64,000 nt of DNA, taken from NCBI GenBank assembly GCA_946807835.1, contig OX327702.1, forward strand, positions 16,492,001 to 16,556,000. Direction: 5' to 3'. A program made the translations under genes and the position numbers. Below, one piece after another: positions 1-12,007 of the stretch. This DNA is from Ailanthus altissimus. Its lineage: Eukaryota > Streptophyta > Magnoliopsida > Sapindales > Simaroubaceae. The notes beneath the pieces were generated by a model. The model was not told the origin of the DNA and searched no databases. It saw nothing but the letters and a program-made list of their open reading frames with translations. Position 1 is the first letter of the stretch; the number at the start of each line of letters is the position of its first letter.

Positions 1-115
1 ACATTTATAGCAATTGTGATCTTGAACTGAAGTTGTGTTTAAAATACTTGGGTAGTATTCAAATTTTATTTATGCTTGAATTGCTAAGGACTAGCAATAA
101 GCTGGTTTGAGGGTG
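1..115 (+). mobile_element. 3' internal tail and polypurine tract of a Ty3/gypsy-type element
   Basis: The sequence holds a 'ctaaggactagcaataa' block and then a purine-rich 'gagggtg' run just before the TGATGAACAC start of the next feature. This arrangement resembles the 3' end of plant Ty3/gypsy elements, where the polypurine tract abuts the 3' LTR. The rest of the element lies outside the window. Clade is not resolved. Confidence 0.45.
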
Positions 116-1538
116 TGATGAACACTAGAAATTACATATGTAATAAGGGTTTTATACCATTGTTTTGTATTACTAGTGTCTTTAACCTCTTAACTTAAGT
201 ATGTTTACAATATTGTACCTAATTAGCTTTTAACTGTTTTGTAGTAGGTTTGGTAAAATGAGCATAACTTTCTACCTAAGAATTCAATTGGAGTGATTCA
301 TAATCCTATGAAGATCTGACTCAATGGGCTAACATATTGTAGTTCAAAAGGCATTCAAAATTTGAGCGTTTAGAGGGTGAAAATGGCATAAAATAGAACT
401 GATCTGCAATACAGGCCTAATCCGAACAATCATCAATATTTGGCCATAACTATAGAAATACGTATTTAATACGTATGAGATAACTTAATTTGGAAATATA
501 AGAGACTCTTCTACAACTTTGATGTTTTGAATGACAGCTAATTCGGACCACATCAATTACAAATTAGATAAGGAAATGGGTGCATTAATGAGAATCAATG
601 TAATTTATTTGTCATCATTCTTGACTTTTATCATCTATGTGGTTTTCTCTTTATTTGTCTCGATTTATTTATATTTTTCTATAAATAGGTAGCATGTTTA
701 TGCTCAAAATATGTAATTAGAGAACTAAATTTTAGTTCAAAACACTTGTCTTTTATATTATCTCTTTGTAATATTATTTATCTTGTTTACTATTGTAAAA
801 TCGTGTTATCTCTTCTTCCATTTCTTTTTTTTTTTCTTTAGTTTTATTATGTCCAAGTAATTTTGTTTATGTTAAGGTGAAAGAGTGAAACTCTTAGTAA
901 GGTAATACTTAACTCTTATTCATGAATTTAATATTTTATTATTAAGTTATACAAATTTATATATGATGTATTTATTTTGTTTGTAATATTAATATCATTT
1001 CTTTTAAGTGGTGTATCTTGATTTATTATTAACAAACTTTATACTTGGCATAATAAATTCTTGAAACCATTTACAAGATTTGGCGTATATACCATTTCTT
1101 ATAAAGTGGGAGTCTTGATTTATTATAGACAAATATAAAAATTGACATAATAAATACTTGAACCCATTTATAAGATTTGATGTATAATAATTGAAAGAAA
1201 TAAATACTAATTAATATATAAATGATGATGAACTTTAATTGTTATATTTTTCGGTTGGAACCTCCTTTGTATGAGGATTTCAATTGAGTTATAAAAATAA
1301 TTAAATATATTCTTACTTCTTATGCCAATAGTGAATCCCCATAACCTTAGCTTTTATTTAAATTGGTTAATTGAATTAATATTTGCAAACATCTTATACT
1401 ACATTAATTGTCTTTAAAGTTATTATAATTTATAATTTTAATTCTACTTCCCTGTGGATCGACCCGGTTCGCACCAGATTATTTATTACTTTGACAATCC
1501 TGCACTTAGGAATAAACTCCTATATTTTGGATGTGTCA
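116..1538 (+). mobile_element. 3' LTR, Ty3/gypsy-type
   Basis: It starts TGATGAACAC, as the two TSD-bounded gypsy-type solo LTRs here start TGATAAGG and TGATAGGG. Near its 3' end it carries 'cctgtggatcgacc' followed by 'tgcactta', the same 3' block as those two LTRs ('ctgtgggatcga...gtgcacttgcgct'). The end at 1538 (TGTGTCA) is approximate and no target duplication was found, which fits a 3' LTR whose partner lies to the left of the window. The 67-codon open stretch inside is not a gene. Confidence 0.5.
1010..1190 (+). repeat. Imperfect tandem duplication, period about 98 bp
   Basis: Two diverged copies begin at about 1012 and 1110. Both read 'tcttgatttattat', then 'cataataaat.cttgaa.cc' and 'caagattt' or 'taagattt'. 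The duplication lies inside the LTR and is not shared by the other gypsy-type LTRs here. Confidence 0.6.
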
Positions 1539-1961
1539 CCGAGGACACTTCCTCATAGAAAGATGAATTTCATGTTTGAAAGGTAGGCTAACTGTCTCAC
1601 AGTTATTAAAGTTATACCTTTCAAGAACTCGGTCTATGTATTAAGATTATGATAGTCTTATCAGCCTTCTAAATTCTATAAAGCTTTATAGTTAATATAT
1701 AGGAAGCATGTCCCAAATATTTTATAAAGAAGTTCTTACTTTGATAACTTTTAACTTACTAACTTGCAATATACCAATATTGTTACTAATATTGTATGCC
1801 ATCTATATAGAGAATTAGATAGAAATTATGCTCTCACTGCGTTTTCTAAAGCACATGCTTTCTTTTCATTCTTAATGAAACCAAACTTTCTAATTTCTTT
1901 ATCAAAACAAAGATACTAGCTTTGAAAAAAACTACTTAAGTCTATAAATAGACTTCTTTAG

Positions 1962-2262
1962 TTTGCATACAAGACCAGAGGTAAGGCTGGATGCAAAACC
2001 TACAGGCTGTTCCATGAATATCTCTTCCTTAAGATATCCATTTAAGAACACTGTCTTTACATCCATCTACCAAATCTCCAAGTCATAGTACGCTGCAATA
2101 GCCAATAATATCTTAATTGAGTTAAGCATTACTACTGGTGTAAAGGTTTCTTCATAATCGATCCCAGATCGCTGAGCATAACCTTTTGCAGCCAGATGGG
2201 CCTTGAAGGTCTCTACCTTCATATTGGGCCCAAGCTTCTGCTGTGTAAACCCATTTACAATA
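1962..2262 (-). pseudogene. Copia reverse transcriptase fragment
   Basis: On the minus strand this reads the start of a copia RT: a 'KAHLAAKGYAQRSGIDY' block, then ETFTPVV, then the segment IWQMDVKTVFLNGYLKEEI, followed by FMEQPVGF. These are the diagnostic copia RT N-terminal motifs (consensus DVKTAFLNG.L.EEIYM.QP.GF). The catalytic YVDD motif is not readable. A further short piece at 1596-1800 reads the post-YVDD region (YIDRVLERYNFNN). Confidence 0.85.
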
Positions 2263-2989
2263 AATAAGTACTATTCCTTCGAGAAGCTCAACCAAGTCCT
2301 AAACTTAATTCTGATGCATAGAGTTAATTTTAAATTTCATGGCATATTGCTATTTATCCAAATCAATATCTAATATTTCTTCTTTGTAGGTTGAAGGATC
2401 ATTTTCTTCAAGTAAGAAAACCTTAGATGTGCCTTCAGGTATCATACCATACCTTTCAGGTTGCCTTAACATCCTTTGTGACCTACGTAAAGGGTGTGTA
2501 AAAGGTAACTTACTAGATTAAGCCTGTGGTTCCATTTATGGTTCATTGTTATTCTGATTGACTTCATCAAAATCAATATTTCTACAATCCCCAGATCCAT
2601 GAGAAGCTGTTTCTCTTGGAAAGTGACATTTCTGAGCAACGAACACATTTTGTTTCTCTGAATCATAGAGCTGGTATCTTATTGAGTTCATAGAATAACT
2701 AATGAACTGATACTTGTACCTCTTGGGTGTAAATATATCCTATTGTGTAACTCTTACATAAGCAGGATAGCCTTAAATCTTAAGATATTTAAGACTCAGA
2801 TTTATTCCAATCCATATCTTATAGAGAGTAGAGGGACTATCTTTAAATGAAAATCTATTCAATATATGAGTAGCAATTTCTATAGCATTACCCCAAAGAT
2901 ATTTAAGGAGAACGACGAAGCTCATCATCGATCAAACCATATCTAATAGAGTCTGATTCTTCCTATCTGAAACACCATTGTGTTGCAAA

Positions 2990-3480
2990 GTAACTAAAAG
3001 ACTATGTTAAGCAAGAATCTCATTCTTCTTTAAATAATTAAGAAATTCACCACTTACGTACTCACTGCCTTGATAATGATAAAGGAATTTGACAGATATA
3101 CTGGTCTGTTTCTCTACTTTAAGTCGAAACTCCTTGAACTTTTCAAAGGTTTCAGACTTGTGTTTCATTAGAACCACATAACCAAATTGTGACATACATC
3201 AATAAAAGTTATGAAGAATAGAAATCCACCCATAACAGCGTGATTCATTGGACCATATACATCACTATATACAAGTTCTAATAAATCAGTGGCACGATGT
3301 CCAACATCAATAAAGGGAGATTTGGTCTCTCTTTTTTGAATATTTGGTTCACAACTAGATAAGGCTCTATGGTCAAATCAAGTATTTGACAATCCTTTAC
3401 CAGACGAGATAAGCGTCTAATACCTATATGACCCAATCTCATATGCTATAATTATATTTCATTTAAAGTTTTTGAACATC
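2990..3480 (-). pseudogene. Copia GAG-pre-integrase and integrase fragment
   Basis: The minus strand reads a zinc-binding pre-integrase patch (HMRLGHIGIRRLSRL, about 3375-3450). An integrase core follows at 3007-3195, containing FGYVVLMKHKSETFEKFKEF and then the position where the second catalytic Asp (normally RSDRGGEY) is expected; here it reads YHYQGSEY, so the catalytic residue is lost. Several stops and shifts separate the two patches. Confidence 0.8.
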
Positions 3481-4064
3481 TAGATATTCTATTCACCTAA
3501 ACATTTTCTATTGTATTTAAGATATAATGACCATTTATTAACTGACATATAATTAGCAAAACATTATCTTTATCATATACATGAGGAATTATTCCTAAAT
3601 TCCTCATGTATTAACCTTCTTTATCCACTATAGGGAGTGATATGATTAGCCTAATTATCTGGCATAAAATAGTATTTATACAACATAATGCCTCTGCCAT
3701 AATGGAGAAGTAACTTAAAAATTCTAACAACTACCACGTTTAGGGAATCATCATTTCCTATGCGAAGCTGTGTTTCTCCTTTAATGGCTTCCTAGCATTA
3801 CTTAAATCATGCAACATTTTGCAAATATAATAAGGATAGACGATATTTTATACCCCTGTACTTCTTAGCATTACATGCCAATAAAATATCTATAATTGGT
3901 AAACAGATATCTTAAGAGTCTATTTTCTTTAAGGTAAGGTACATTGAATGGTAACACTTACTATTTCAAACTTTATCACAACAGAAAACACTTTCTATTG
4001 TGTCCAGACTCGATTTATGGTTTGGATATATCAAATAGATTTTAGGAGTATAATACTACTTGCA

Positions 4065-4330
4065 CATCTCATGTGCACATACTCATGTTGAAGATCATTA
4101 GACATCAAGGTTAGGATATATGATTTGACTCTAAAATCATTCTTAATTTAATTTATGATAATTTTCATTTCTTTCAAAGAAATATTATCAGAAATACCTC
4201 TCCTTATTTGTTTATCATTGATGTATCCAAGTTTTTCTGAATCTGGAACTATTCTCAAATTCATTGGCAAGTCAAAATATTTTTCGGTACCTAAAGTTGG
4301 TGTGCCTAGATCAAGTATACTAACGGATTG
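4065..4330 (-). pseudogene. Copia gag fragment
   Basis: The minus strand reads VKSYILTLMSNDLQHEYVHM, which matches the 'MSNDLQ' region of copia gag proteins. It is preceded by an N-terminal patch (LGTEKYFDLPMNLRIVPDS) and interrupted by stops. The position between the leader and the integrase agrees with gag. Confidence 0.6.
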
Positions 4331-5378
4331 CTCATAGTCATCTTATCTCTATAAGATTCAATAGGAGATATGTAGCATAACATTTCTAATCACTAATTAA
4401 TAATATTTTAGATTATAGGTATAATAATTATACATTTTGTAATCTAAAGATGCCCTCCCACTGCTTTACATAATCCCTTAAATCTCTTAAAAGGGAAAAC
4501 GACAATTTAAACCTTTTTTAAACTGTACAGCAAGAATTGGACTCCATTGGCATTTTACTTCAGCCTCACGCTTTAGCAATATTGGCCATTGTAAAACCCA
4601 AAAAGTAGACAACATTTGTCAGTTGCATCTCATAGAACTCTTACCACTGATCCTAAATACACCTTATTCTCACGCTTAACAATATTGGATAAATATATTT
4701 TAGATTAACTTGTCAATGATCAAATATATGTTACTGATATTACCCTCATACTTTAACAATATTAAATAATACGTTTTTATATATTTGTCTCATCTCATGT
4801 TTAACCAGAATAGTCTAAATTATACGGACCAAGTCCCTCATATAGCAATATTAAGAAAGATCAATATGACCTGACTAATGTCGTATTGACAAGACAGATC
4901 AACGTGTAACATTATCTCATAATGGAACACAATTCAATCTTATTAAGAGAGATTTCTTATTTTTATCCCCATCTCATAAGGCTGTGATTATAAATCACAC
5001 ATTTATTTTGTGGAAACACAACTAACCCCAGCAATAAGACTCCCTATATGGTTACTAGCATAAATAAATGGCCCATAATTCTATCGCATTTATAACAATT
5101 ATAAATAAGAAAAATAAATTCTTTAAAACTAAACATTTAGAGTAACCGGTGTAATTAAGACTTTCTTAGTTTTCTAGAACTGCGACATTGAAGGCCCAGC
5201 CTTTGATGTCGTGGAACCAACCTAGCGTTGCGACACTCAGCCTCTAATACTACAACATCCCTTTCAGCTATGTCCTGACTATGAATTTTTCAACACTTGA
5301 AACACATAAATGATAGCACCAGGATATCCAATTACACCACGTACACTATAATTTAAGCACAAACAATATACAACACGC

Positions 5379-5390
5379 GCTCTGATAACA
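5379..5390 (-). other. Primer-binding site (tRNA-iMet type), degenerate
   Basis: The plus strand reads GCTCTGATAACA, one mismatch from the reverse complement of TGGTATCAGAGC, the standard copia initiator-tRNA-Met site. It directly abuts the LTR edge at 5392, so the element was transcribed on the minus strand and the adjacent LTR is its 5' LTR. Confidence 0.8.
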
Positions 5391-5391
5391 T

Positions 5392-7324
5392 TGTTTTTAT
5401 GTGAATGTGCCGTGTATCGGGTGAATGTACCGTGTATCGGGTGAATGTGTGCATTTTTAATTTTTATTACATGTTTTACATACAACAATACGCAACAAAA
5501 ATAATACACAATACTATCTTATTACATTAATGAGATTAGGAAACTCACTCTTGAAGCGTGCTTTAGTAATTCTAGTTGGAAAACATGGTGGGCTTCCTTA
5601 AACTAGAATGGTAGTTTTCCCTTTCTCAAAATATATAAAGCAACACTTGCTTCAATTATTTATCTCTTGGGTGAATTTTGAATATAATTGCTTTTATTTA
5701 ATGTTAACACTTAACATATAACATAAGCTCTCAAATTCACTCACTCAAACAAAAAATGAATTCGACTTATTTGAATTCAATCCCCAATTTATTTCATCTC
5801 TCGACCGTTTATAAGAAATGTGGCAATTTGAATTAGCCAATCAAATGTAATATGTTTGAAAAATGGAAAGTGGTGATAAGGTAAATAAAGTGCTTAGTCA
5901 TTTATTAAACTCGTTGGCCACTTTTTAAGAAGATTAGTGAAATAAATGGATAAAGATGCACCACCTCTTGTTTCAATTCACTAATTTATTTAATTTCAAT
6001 TACCATTCTAAATGGCCAATTAAAATTGAACATGCAACCATTATTTGCATTAAACAAATGAAATAATTCATTTAAGAATATTAAAAGACCAATTGATTTA
6101 GTTTAAATAAAACAACAATTGTTTCTTTTAAATAGTAGCTATATCCACTAATGCCACGCGTTATGCCATTACAAGTTAATGTCATCATATGTTATATGCA
6201 CTTAGTAGATTGATGTGTCAAGACCTACTTGGCAACATCCTGGGTTTAATACTTAAGCCCTAACTACTCTTTGAGAGACCCTGAAATAAATGAATGACCA
6301 AATTCTTTTCTTTTAAATGAAACAACTATTATTTCTTCAATGATAGCTATATCTACCAATGCCATGCGTTGTGTCATTACAAATTAATGGGTTAATATGT
6401 GACATGCACTTGGTATATTAATGTGTCAAGTCTCACTTGGCACAATCCTGAGTTTAACACTTTCAACCTTGGCTACTCTCCAAGAGACCTTAAAATAAAT
6501 TCATATTTTTTGAGAACTTTTCATATTGAACAATTCAATCTGGTGTGCTTACCTAATGCTCAACAAGTACGCTTCATATAGTGAGACTCCCTAGATTCAT
6601 ACCCGTTTTATCTTATGAAACTCTTTCGTAAGTCCATAATAGATGCCCCACACACACGTTATGGATAAAATAAGATGGCATGTTGAACCATACAAGTTGA
6701 GGTTAATCCATATTCGTACAATCCCTTCTTCATTTTATCTTGGAAGAGCGGATACACTCATAAGCCCACCATGCTGCTCAGGTCAAAGGACCACGAATAC
6801 TAGTAAACTCTAGAAGACCCTGTACTGATGGATTTATGGGATATCTATTGGAGGTCTTCGTTGAGTTTGTTCAGTAACCAGTTCTAATAGAATACCTGTA
6901 TATCTATAGGAGCTTCTTTTAGGCTCATGGTCTACTAAGATTAACCATCTGAACCATCCCGATATAAACATACACTGATCTATATCTAATAAGGTTCCTC
7001 CTGACAGACTTTGCATTGGTGGAAATAGATCAAGAACATATAATTCGAGAATATACTTGCACAGTGACATTTTCTAGCAATGCTTGCAATTCTTTGCAAC
7101 TATATCATTGTTAGTATATTCCTTAGTCTTTGTCCCATTTCAGACAAGGCTCTAACTCTTTAGATATCAATGACTCTTATAACCTACTAACTCTTAGCAG
7201 TGCTAACTCTAAGCAATTATAACTTTTAGCATTGCTAACTTTTAGCCTTAGTCCAAATTCCTTTAGACTTGATCTGAACTCTTTTAGATCAATACAATAT
7301 CCAAAACGTTACAAGCATCTTACC

Positions 7325-7355
<31 letters not shown>

Positions 7356-7450
7356 ATATTAACAATACTATTTGAAATATTTATTGTGTAAATATTAGAT
7401 AATTAATATTCATATAATATTATAATAACATATAAGCACCATCTCCAACA
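5392..7450 (-). mobile_element. 5' LTR of the minus-strand copia element, about 2.06 kb
   Basis: Bounded by TG next to the primer-binding site and by ...CTCCAACA at 7450, the reverse complement of the family's TGTTGGA start. It shares long blocks with the other 2-kb LTRs here: 'gtgagactccctag', 'catacaagttgaggt', 'cctgtatatctata..agc', 'ttgcaactatatcattg'. At 5400-5450 there are three tandem 'gtgaatgtgccgtgtatcgg'-type units with a period of 19. Confidence 0.8.
7325..7352. repeat. (TA)n microsatellite
   Basis: An uninterrupted run of TA dinucleotides inside the LTR. Confidence 0.9.
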
Positions 7451-8468
7451 TCTATGGGTCCAAGTAGCTTTTAAAAGGCACGGCACACACTAAATGTTCA
7501 ATGATATACCCAAGAATACTTATAGTGTGACATTTTCTTCCACCTAATCAAGCGATGCCCTCATCACATCTTCACTAGAACTCCTAAACCATGCTTTCAA
7601 ATGGAATAATGCATTCTCCCAAATTACTTCACTATCCAAAAAACCTTTTCATTTGACAAATTACTCACAACTTCGAAGGCAATTTATTTCTACAACATTC
7701 TCATATCCAAAATGGAAGGGTTTGTCAGATAGTGAAGCTAGTTTTTACCATATAAATTTCTTAAGTGCATCTCAACTCCTCAAGCAACACCATCTAAAGG
7801 TTGGTTTGCAGGTTTCATGGTCTTGAGGAATCCAACCCTTTTCTCCACTTTAAATCTCAAAAGCTCCGCCTTAAGGAATCTAACCCCTTGAACAACACCA
7901 TCCAAAGGCGATGGATTGCATTTCGGAGTTAAAGAAAACTATAGAGAAGTTAAAGGTAGACCTTAAAGCTCAAGAGATGTTCTACGTTAGCTCATTAACA
8001 CATCTATCAAGAGTTACGTCGAAAAGCAACAAGATTTGATAAAGAATTTTCAAGAGAAGATTTATTCCATCATAGCCAATTTGCAAGCTCAAGTGGAAGA
8101 GCTATGTAAGGGCTTTGAAGTTACCATGGTATATGTGGTCTTGTGCAGCGAAGTTAGTGAATGGAGTTGTTTTTGTAAGTGACGATTGTTTCCAAGCCTT
8201 CAAAGCAGAAAAAATTGAACAAAAAAAGATGCCTAAGAGTTTGACAAAATTTCTAGCATATGGGGAGATACTTCAAGGCCATGAACATGTGAGATGAAGA
8301 TAAGGTAAACATCGTAACTTCATAACTTTCAAATCATGGAATTATATGGTGGTATAGAAAGAACGAGAATATTTGCAAGGTATTTGCACCATTAACACTT
8401 AAACTGAATTGCAAAAAGAACTTAAGCATCAATTCTGTCTGAAGAATGTGGCACATGATGGCAAAAGC

Positions 8469-8592
8469 ATTTGAAGGACCTGAAGCAAAGAAAGTTCATA
8501 AGTCAGTACATGGAAAAGTATTCTTTATTGATGTTGTGAATCCCTGACATGAATGAGGAGGATTTATTGTTCAACTTCTCAAATTGCCTACA
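8469..8592 (+). pseudogene. Ty3/gypsy gag fragment
   Basis: The frame from 8469 reads HLKDLKQRKFISQYMEKYS, then LLML, a stop, and IPDMNEEDLLFNF. This matches the gypsy retrotransposon gag domain, where '..IPDM.E.DLLF.F.DGL' follows a YV..FS.L segment. One in-frame TGA breaks it. Confidence 0.75.
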
Positions 8593-9253
8593 TCATAAAC
8601 ATTCAATAAGCAAAAGTGGCATGGGTTAAACTAATATATCTAATGCCTCACAATGGCATAAACGTTCATGGACTATTGTAAGAGAGAGATAGGGAAGTCC
8701 AAGAATTTTAAGCCAATCATAGTAAAGGTGGGAAAGCCAAAGAGTTTCATTCTCTACAAAACTAGGATGAGAGAGATAAGTCTTCTAAAAGGAAGGAGAG
8801 AAGCGTGATTGCAAAGAGAAGATATACCAAGATCAAACTATTTCCTTCATGATAAGGATCAATGGGTAAGGACTGTCTACAGAAGAAGGTTTTTAATGCG
8901 ATGTTTGAGACATAAGAGGTAGGTAAGTAATTCAACATGGGATACACTTATAAATTTTAAAGCCATCATCAATGAAAAGAAAACTCAAGTGCTAATAGAT
9001 ATTAGGCTACATAAAAATTTATTAAGAGTACGTAATCAAAACACTTAAAACTTGAGATAGACAAAGGACTTGAATACCTTAAGACCATGAATGCCATAGT
9101 AAAAATTTTAGATGGTATGGTTCAAAAAGTTGAAATGCACCTAGGGACTTTGACGTGGTAAGATAAAATTTTCGATAGCATCTTTTGACGATTTTGATAT
9201 TGTTCTTGTTATAAAGTTCTTATTATAGTTTGATGTGATGCCACTTCCTCAAC

Positions 9254-9751
9254 ATAACTATACATGTATCTTAGAAGGAGAGGCCTTATATGGTGTTGAC
9301 AATAGACAAGCCCAAATGTGGGAATCCAAGCCTAATGTCAACACCACTCTTTTTTCTACTATATAATTGAAGAAAAGTGTGAAGCGTGGAGAAAAAACAT
9401 ATCTAACCATGATATAAGAGACTTATGACAAGGCTAAAATGGTGGTATATAAGCTACTGACAAAGTACTCATACATCATATAGATGTCATGCCATTTTTC
9501 TCAACATAACTATACATGTATCTTAGAAGGAGAAGCCTTATATGGTGTTGACAATAGATAGCCCAAATATGGGAATCCAAGCCTAATGTCAACACCACTC
9601 TTTTTTTTACTATATAATTGAAGAAAAGTGTGAAGTGTGGAGAAAAAACATATCTAGCCATGATATGGGAGACTTATGACAAGGCAAAAGAGGCAGTATA
9701 TGAGTTACTGACAGAGTACTCATACATCATATGGATGTCATGCCATTTGTC
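9254..9751 (+). repeat. Direct tandem duplication of about 249 bp in the gypsy relic
   Basis: The block beginning 'cataactatacatgtatctt' occurs at about 9254 and again at about 9503. Both copies continue through 'atggtgttgacaataga', 'gggaatccaagcctaatgtc' and 'gagaaaaaacatatcta', with only a few differences, so the duplication is more recent than the decay of the element. The copies encode the protease/RT linker (KKSVKRGEKTYL). Confidence 0.85.
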
Positions 9752-9754
9752 TTA

Positions 9755-9900
9755 CCAAAGCAACTACTACTAAGATGGGTGCTTGATCATAAGGTAAAGT
9801 TAGAGTTGAGCATTAAACCTCCGACCAAAATTGCCTACCAAATGTCTCTACCAAAGTTAATGGAGGAGGTAGCTTAAGGATTTGCTGGATATGAGATTCA
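9755..9900 (+). pseudogene. Ty3/gypsy reverse transcriptase N-terminal fragment
   Basis: The plus strand reads LDHKVKLELSIKPPTKIAYQ then MSLPKLMEEV. This corresponds to the gypsy RT entry motif 'DH.IEL.PG..PPA..PYRMSP.EL.EL'. The polymerase core (YIDD) is absent or unreadable. Confidence 0.7.
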
Positions 9901-10078
9901 TCTAAACATCTACAGCGTCAACAAGATTAGGTAAAGCTACTCAACGTGGCACAATTTTTATACAACTTGCAACAGAGTGGGTCGACTAACCAAAACCTAT
10001 TCACATTAGCTACTTGCCAGCAATCCCTTATACCACATGGCTAGTATCCAACTATACTAGAACAAGTATATACGCCTG

Positions 10079-10431
10079 CTTCCTAAGGGCATTTTTCGCA
10101 AGTATGAAGGCTAGTTTATTATTGTCAAGAGAGTTAGCAATATCTCGTACAAAATATAGTTACCTTTAGGACCACTACTACATTTGGTCTTCACACAAGC
10201 TGTTGGAAACTATATCACGAGGATGCAGAAGACACAGAGCATAGGCTATAAACATAGGCACCTTTAGGAGTTTCCATAGCTTATGATAAAGAGTTGAGAC
10301 TTATCCTTAATGTAAAGACAATATAACATAAGAACTACCCTTTGAGTCCTAAGTACTTTATTAAATTAAAAGAGTTGCCCGATAGTAAAGCAAGTTGGGA
10401 ACCCAAGAATGCATTATTGGTTGTTCAATAA
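10079..10431 (+). pseudogene. Ty3/gypsy integrase C-terminus plus chromodomain fragment
   Basis: 10079-10135 reads LPKGIFRKYEG, stop, FIIVKRV, typical of the chromovirus integrase C-terminus ('R.YGPF.V.KRVG..AY'). 10348-10410 reads YFIKLKELPDSKASWEPKNA, matching the chromodomain core 'YLVKWKGLP.SEASWEP'. This places the element among plant chromoviruses (Tekay-like by this arrangement, an inference). Confidence 0.75.
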
Positions 10432-10493
10432 TACAGTTTAGGAGTTCTAGTGAAAAAGTAATGAGGGCATCATGTGAGTTTGGTATGGGAGAA

Positions 10494-10980
10494 TGTCATG
10501 CCCCAAGTGTTCTTGGGTATTATTGAATATTTGGTGCACGCCACGCCTCTTAGAGGCTACTTGAACCCATGGAGCTCTACATAGGCTGGAGATTCTAGAA
10601 GGCTTGTTGACTTGGTTGGACAAATGGGCCAAACTCATTACTTGGTTGACAAGTTAGAAAGGTTCTAAAATGAGATTTTTCCCCAAAATATTTGGTGGCA
10701 TCTTAGAATATTCCTTAACATTTTTCTTGTTTCTATTGTACATCGTTAGATCATTGTATAGTTGTATAAATCTTTGTCATTAATTGTATAGAGCTAGTGC
10801 TATAGGGGAGGCCTTTAGTAGTGTAAAACAATCTTAGTTTGTACTTTTCTTTCGTTTTATAAAGAAACATTTTATCAAACACTTAATGTGTGCACTTGTT
10901 TTCTTATTATGTGTTTATGTTTGAATTTGTAGGCTGTTTAACACTAAAAGCATCTAAAACCATACGAAAGATCCATAACA
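10494..10980 (+). mobile_element. 3' LTR of the chromovirus relic (487 bp)
   Basis: Starts TGTCATGCCCC right after a purine tract (GGTATGGGAGAA) and just downstream of the chromodomain; ends GATCCATAACA at 10980. TGTCA(T/C)GCCCC is a typical chromovirus LTR start. Length and end are inferred from the TG..CA rule only, as no second LTR is present. Confidence 0.65.
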
Positions 10981-12007
10981 CTAAGTAAAGGCTCAACTCC
11001 ATCACAAGGCACTGCTGCATCTAAGAAAAGGTCTTATGACAAATAATAAAGAACAACACCAGCTTTTCTTTTATTCATTAAGAAAATATTATAATACTCT
11101 GTTAAAGTTTAGTGTTGCAAGACTCACACTTTACTCACAATTATGTCTCCCAAACATTGTATGATGTCTCTAGCACTTGTCTTAGCGAGTATTATAAGTA
11201 AAAAGCTTGTAACCAACACCCCTGGTTACTTAGGTGGTGTCCCTAAGCATGCACGCCACTTAAGTTCATGTAGTAACTCCATCTGCTAAGGTGAGAGTCT
11301 CCCATTGCCCCTTTTTCCCTCTTTACTTCCCCAAGGAATATGTTCACCATTCTAGGAGAATCAATTAGCCACATCCCACCAAATTAGCCACCATCTTAGA
11401 GAAAGCCTTAATGCCTAGGATCAAGAATTCATGAACCAAGTCTGCAACAGCCCACTACAAAAATATCCTTGCCACCTTTCTAGGCACATGTTGGGTAGTT
11501 GAACATGATAAAGTGCCAACTTGTCCATCGATTGCGAGACATATTGCACCAACAACTTATGCACACATTTATTATGAAAATGACCAGAGTACAAGTTTAT
11601 TCTATTCTGTTATCATGATTACAATGTTGCTCTTGCGAAACTCGTCACAATGTCAAAAAAAAAAATAGAGATGATGTTAAGAACATTACTCTTAAGGCCA
11701 TGAGTCTAGGAAGCTTTCTTCCTTTGAGAAACTCCCAGACCGCTGAAGCACTCTCAAGCATGTCAAAGATACAGCAAATAAATAGGTAAATGCAGCAAAT
11801 AGGTACTGAAAACAAACCGTGACATCAAAGATACATGGACCCCGCCTCCTATAATTAATAGATTAGATAACAAACTGCAATAGCAATAAATACATATCAC
11901 CTCCAGAAAATAATAATTGATTAAAATAGTACTTCGTAAATCAGAGAATAGCATTTTGGTTTACTTCAAACCATGGAAAAACCTTTCTTCTGTTGTTTCC
12001 AATTTAC
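10981..12007. other. Stretch with no recognised gene
   Basis: About 1 kb between the gypsy LTR and the PGK-like pseudogene. It contains no convincing ORF; the small minus-strand open stretches near 11.76 kb look random. It may include the degenerate 3' end of the pseudogene. Confidence 0.5.

Larger units (their letters stand above)
1596..5378 (-). mobile_element. Ty1/copia internal region, decayed relic (lineage A)
   Basis: Reading the minus strand from the primer-binding site at 5379-5390 gives the copia order: leader, gag, GAG-pre-integrase, integrase, reverse transcriptase. Every domain is broken by stops and frameshifts, and only short patches are readable. The order gag-integrase-RT separates copia from gypsy. 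The relic stops at about 1596, inside the C-terminal part of RT at the residues YNFNNCE, so the rest of RT, RNase H and the 3' LTR are missing. Between about 4400 and 5160 there are several degenerate copies of a block like 'ctcacgctttagcaatattg'. The element is dead. Confidence 0.85.
7451..10493 (+). mobile_element. Ty3/gypsy chromovirus internal region, decayed relic
   Basis: Plus-strand patches occur in the order gag (8.47 kb), protease to RT N-terminus (9.2-9.9 kb), integrase C-terminus and chromodomain (10.08-10.42 kb), then a 3' LTR. No 5' LTR is visible; the copia LTR ending at 7450 abuts the left side. Readable coiled-coil-like text 'ISELKKTIEKLKVDLKAQE' near 7917-7970 is like the start of chromovirus gag. 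Stops are frequent and no ORF exceeds about 60 codons. From 7451 to 7900 I see nothing specific. Confidence 0.75.

Noticed and set aside
5379..5390. tRNA gene near the tRNA-like motif
   Set aside because: Only the 12-base initiator-tRNA complement is present, beside an LTR edge; no cloverleaf can be formed from the surroundings. The same applies to 30403-30414 and 19322-19333.
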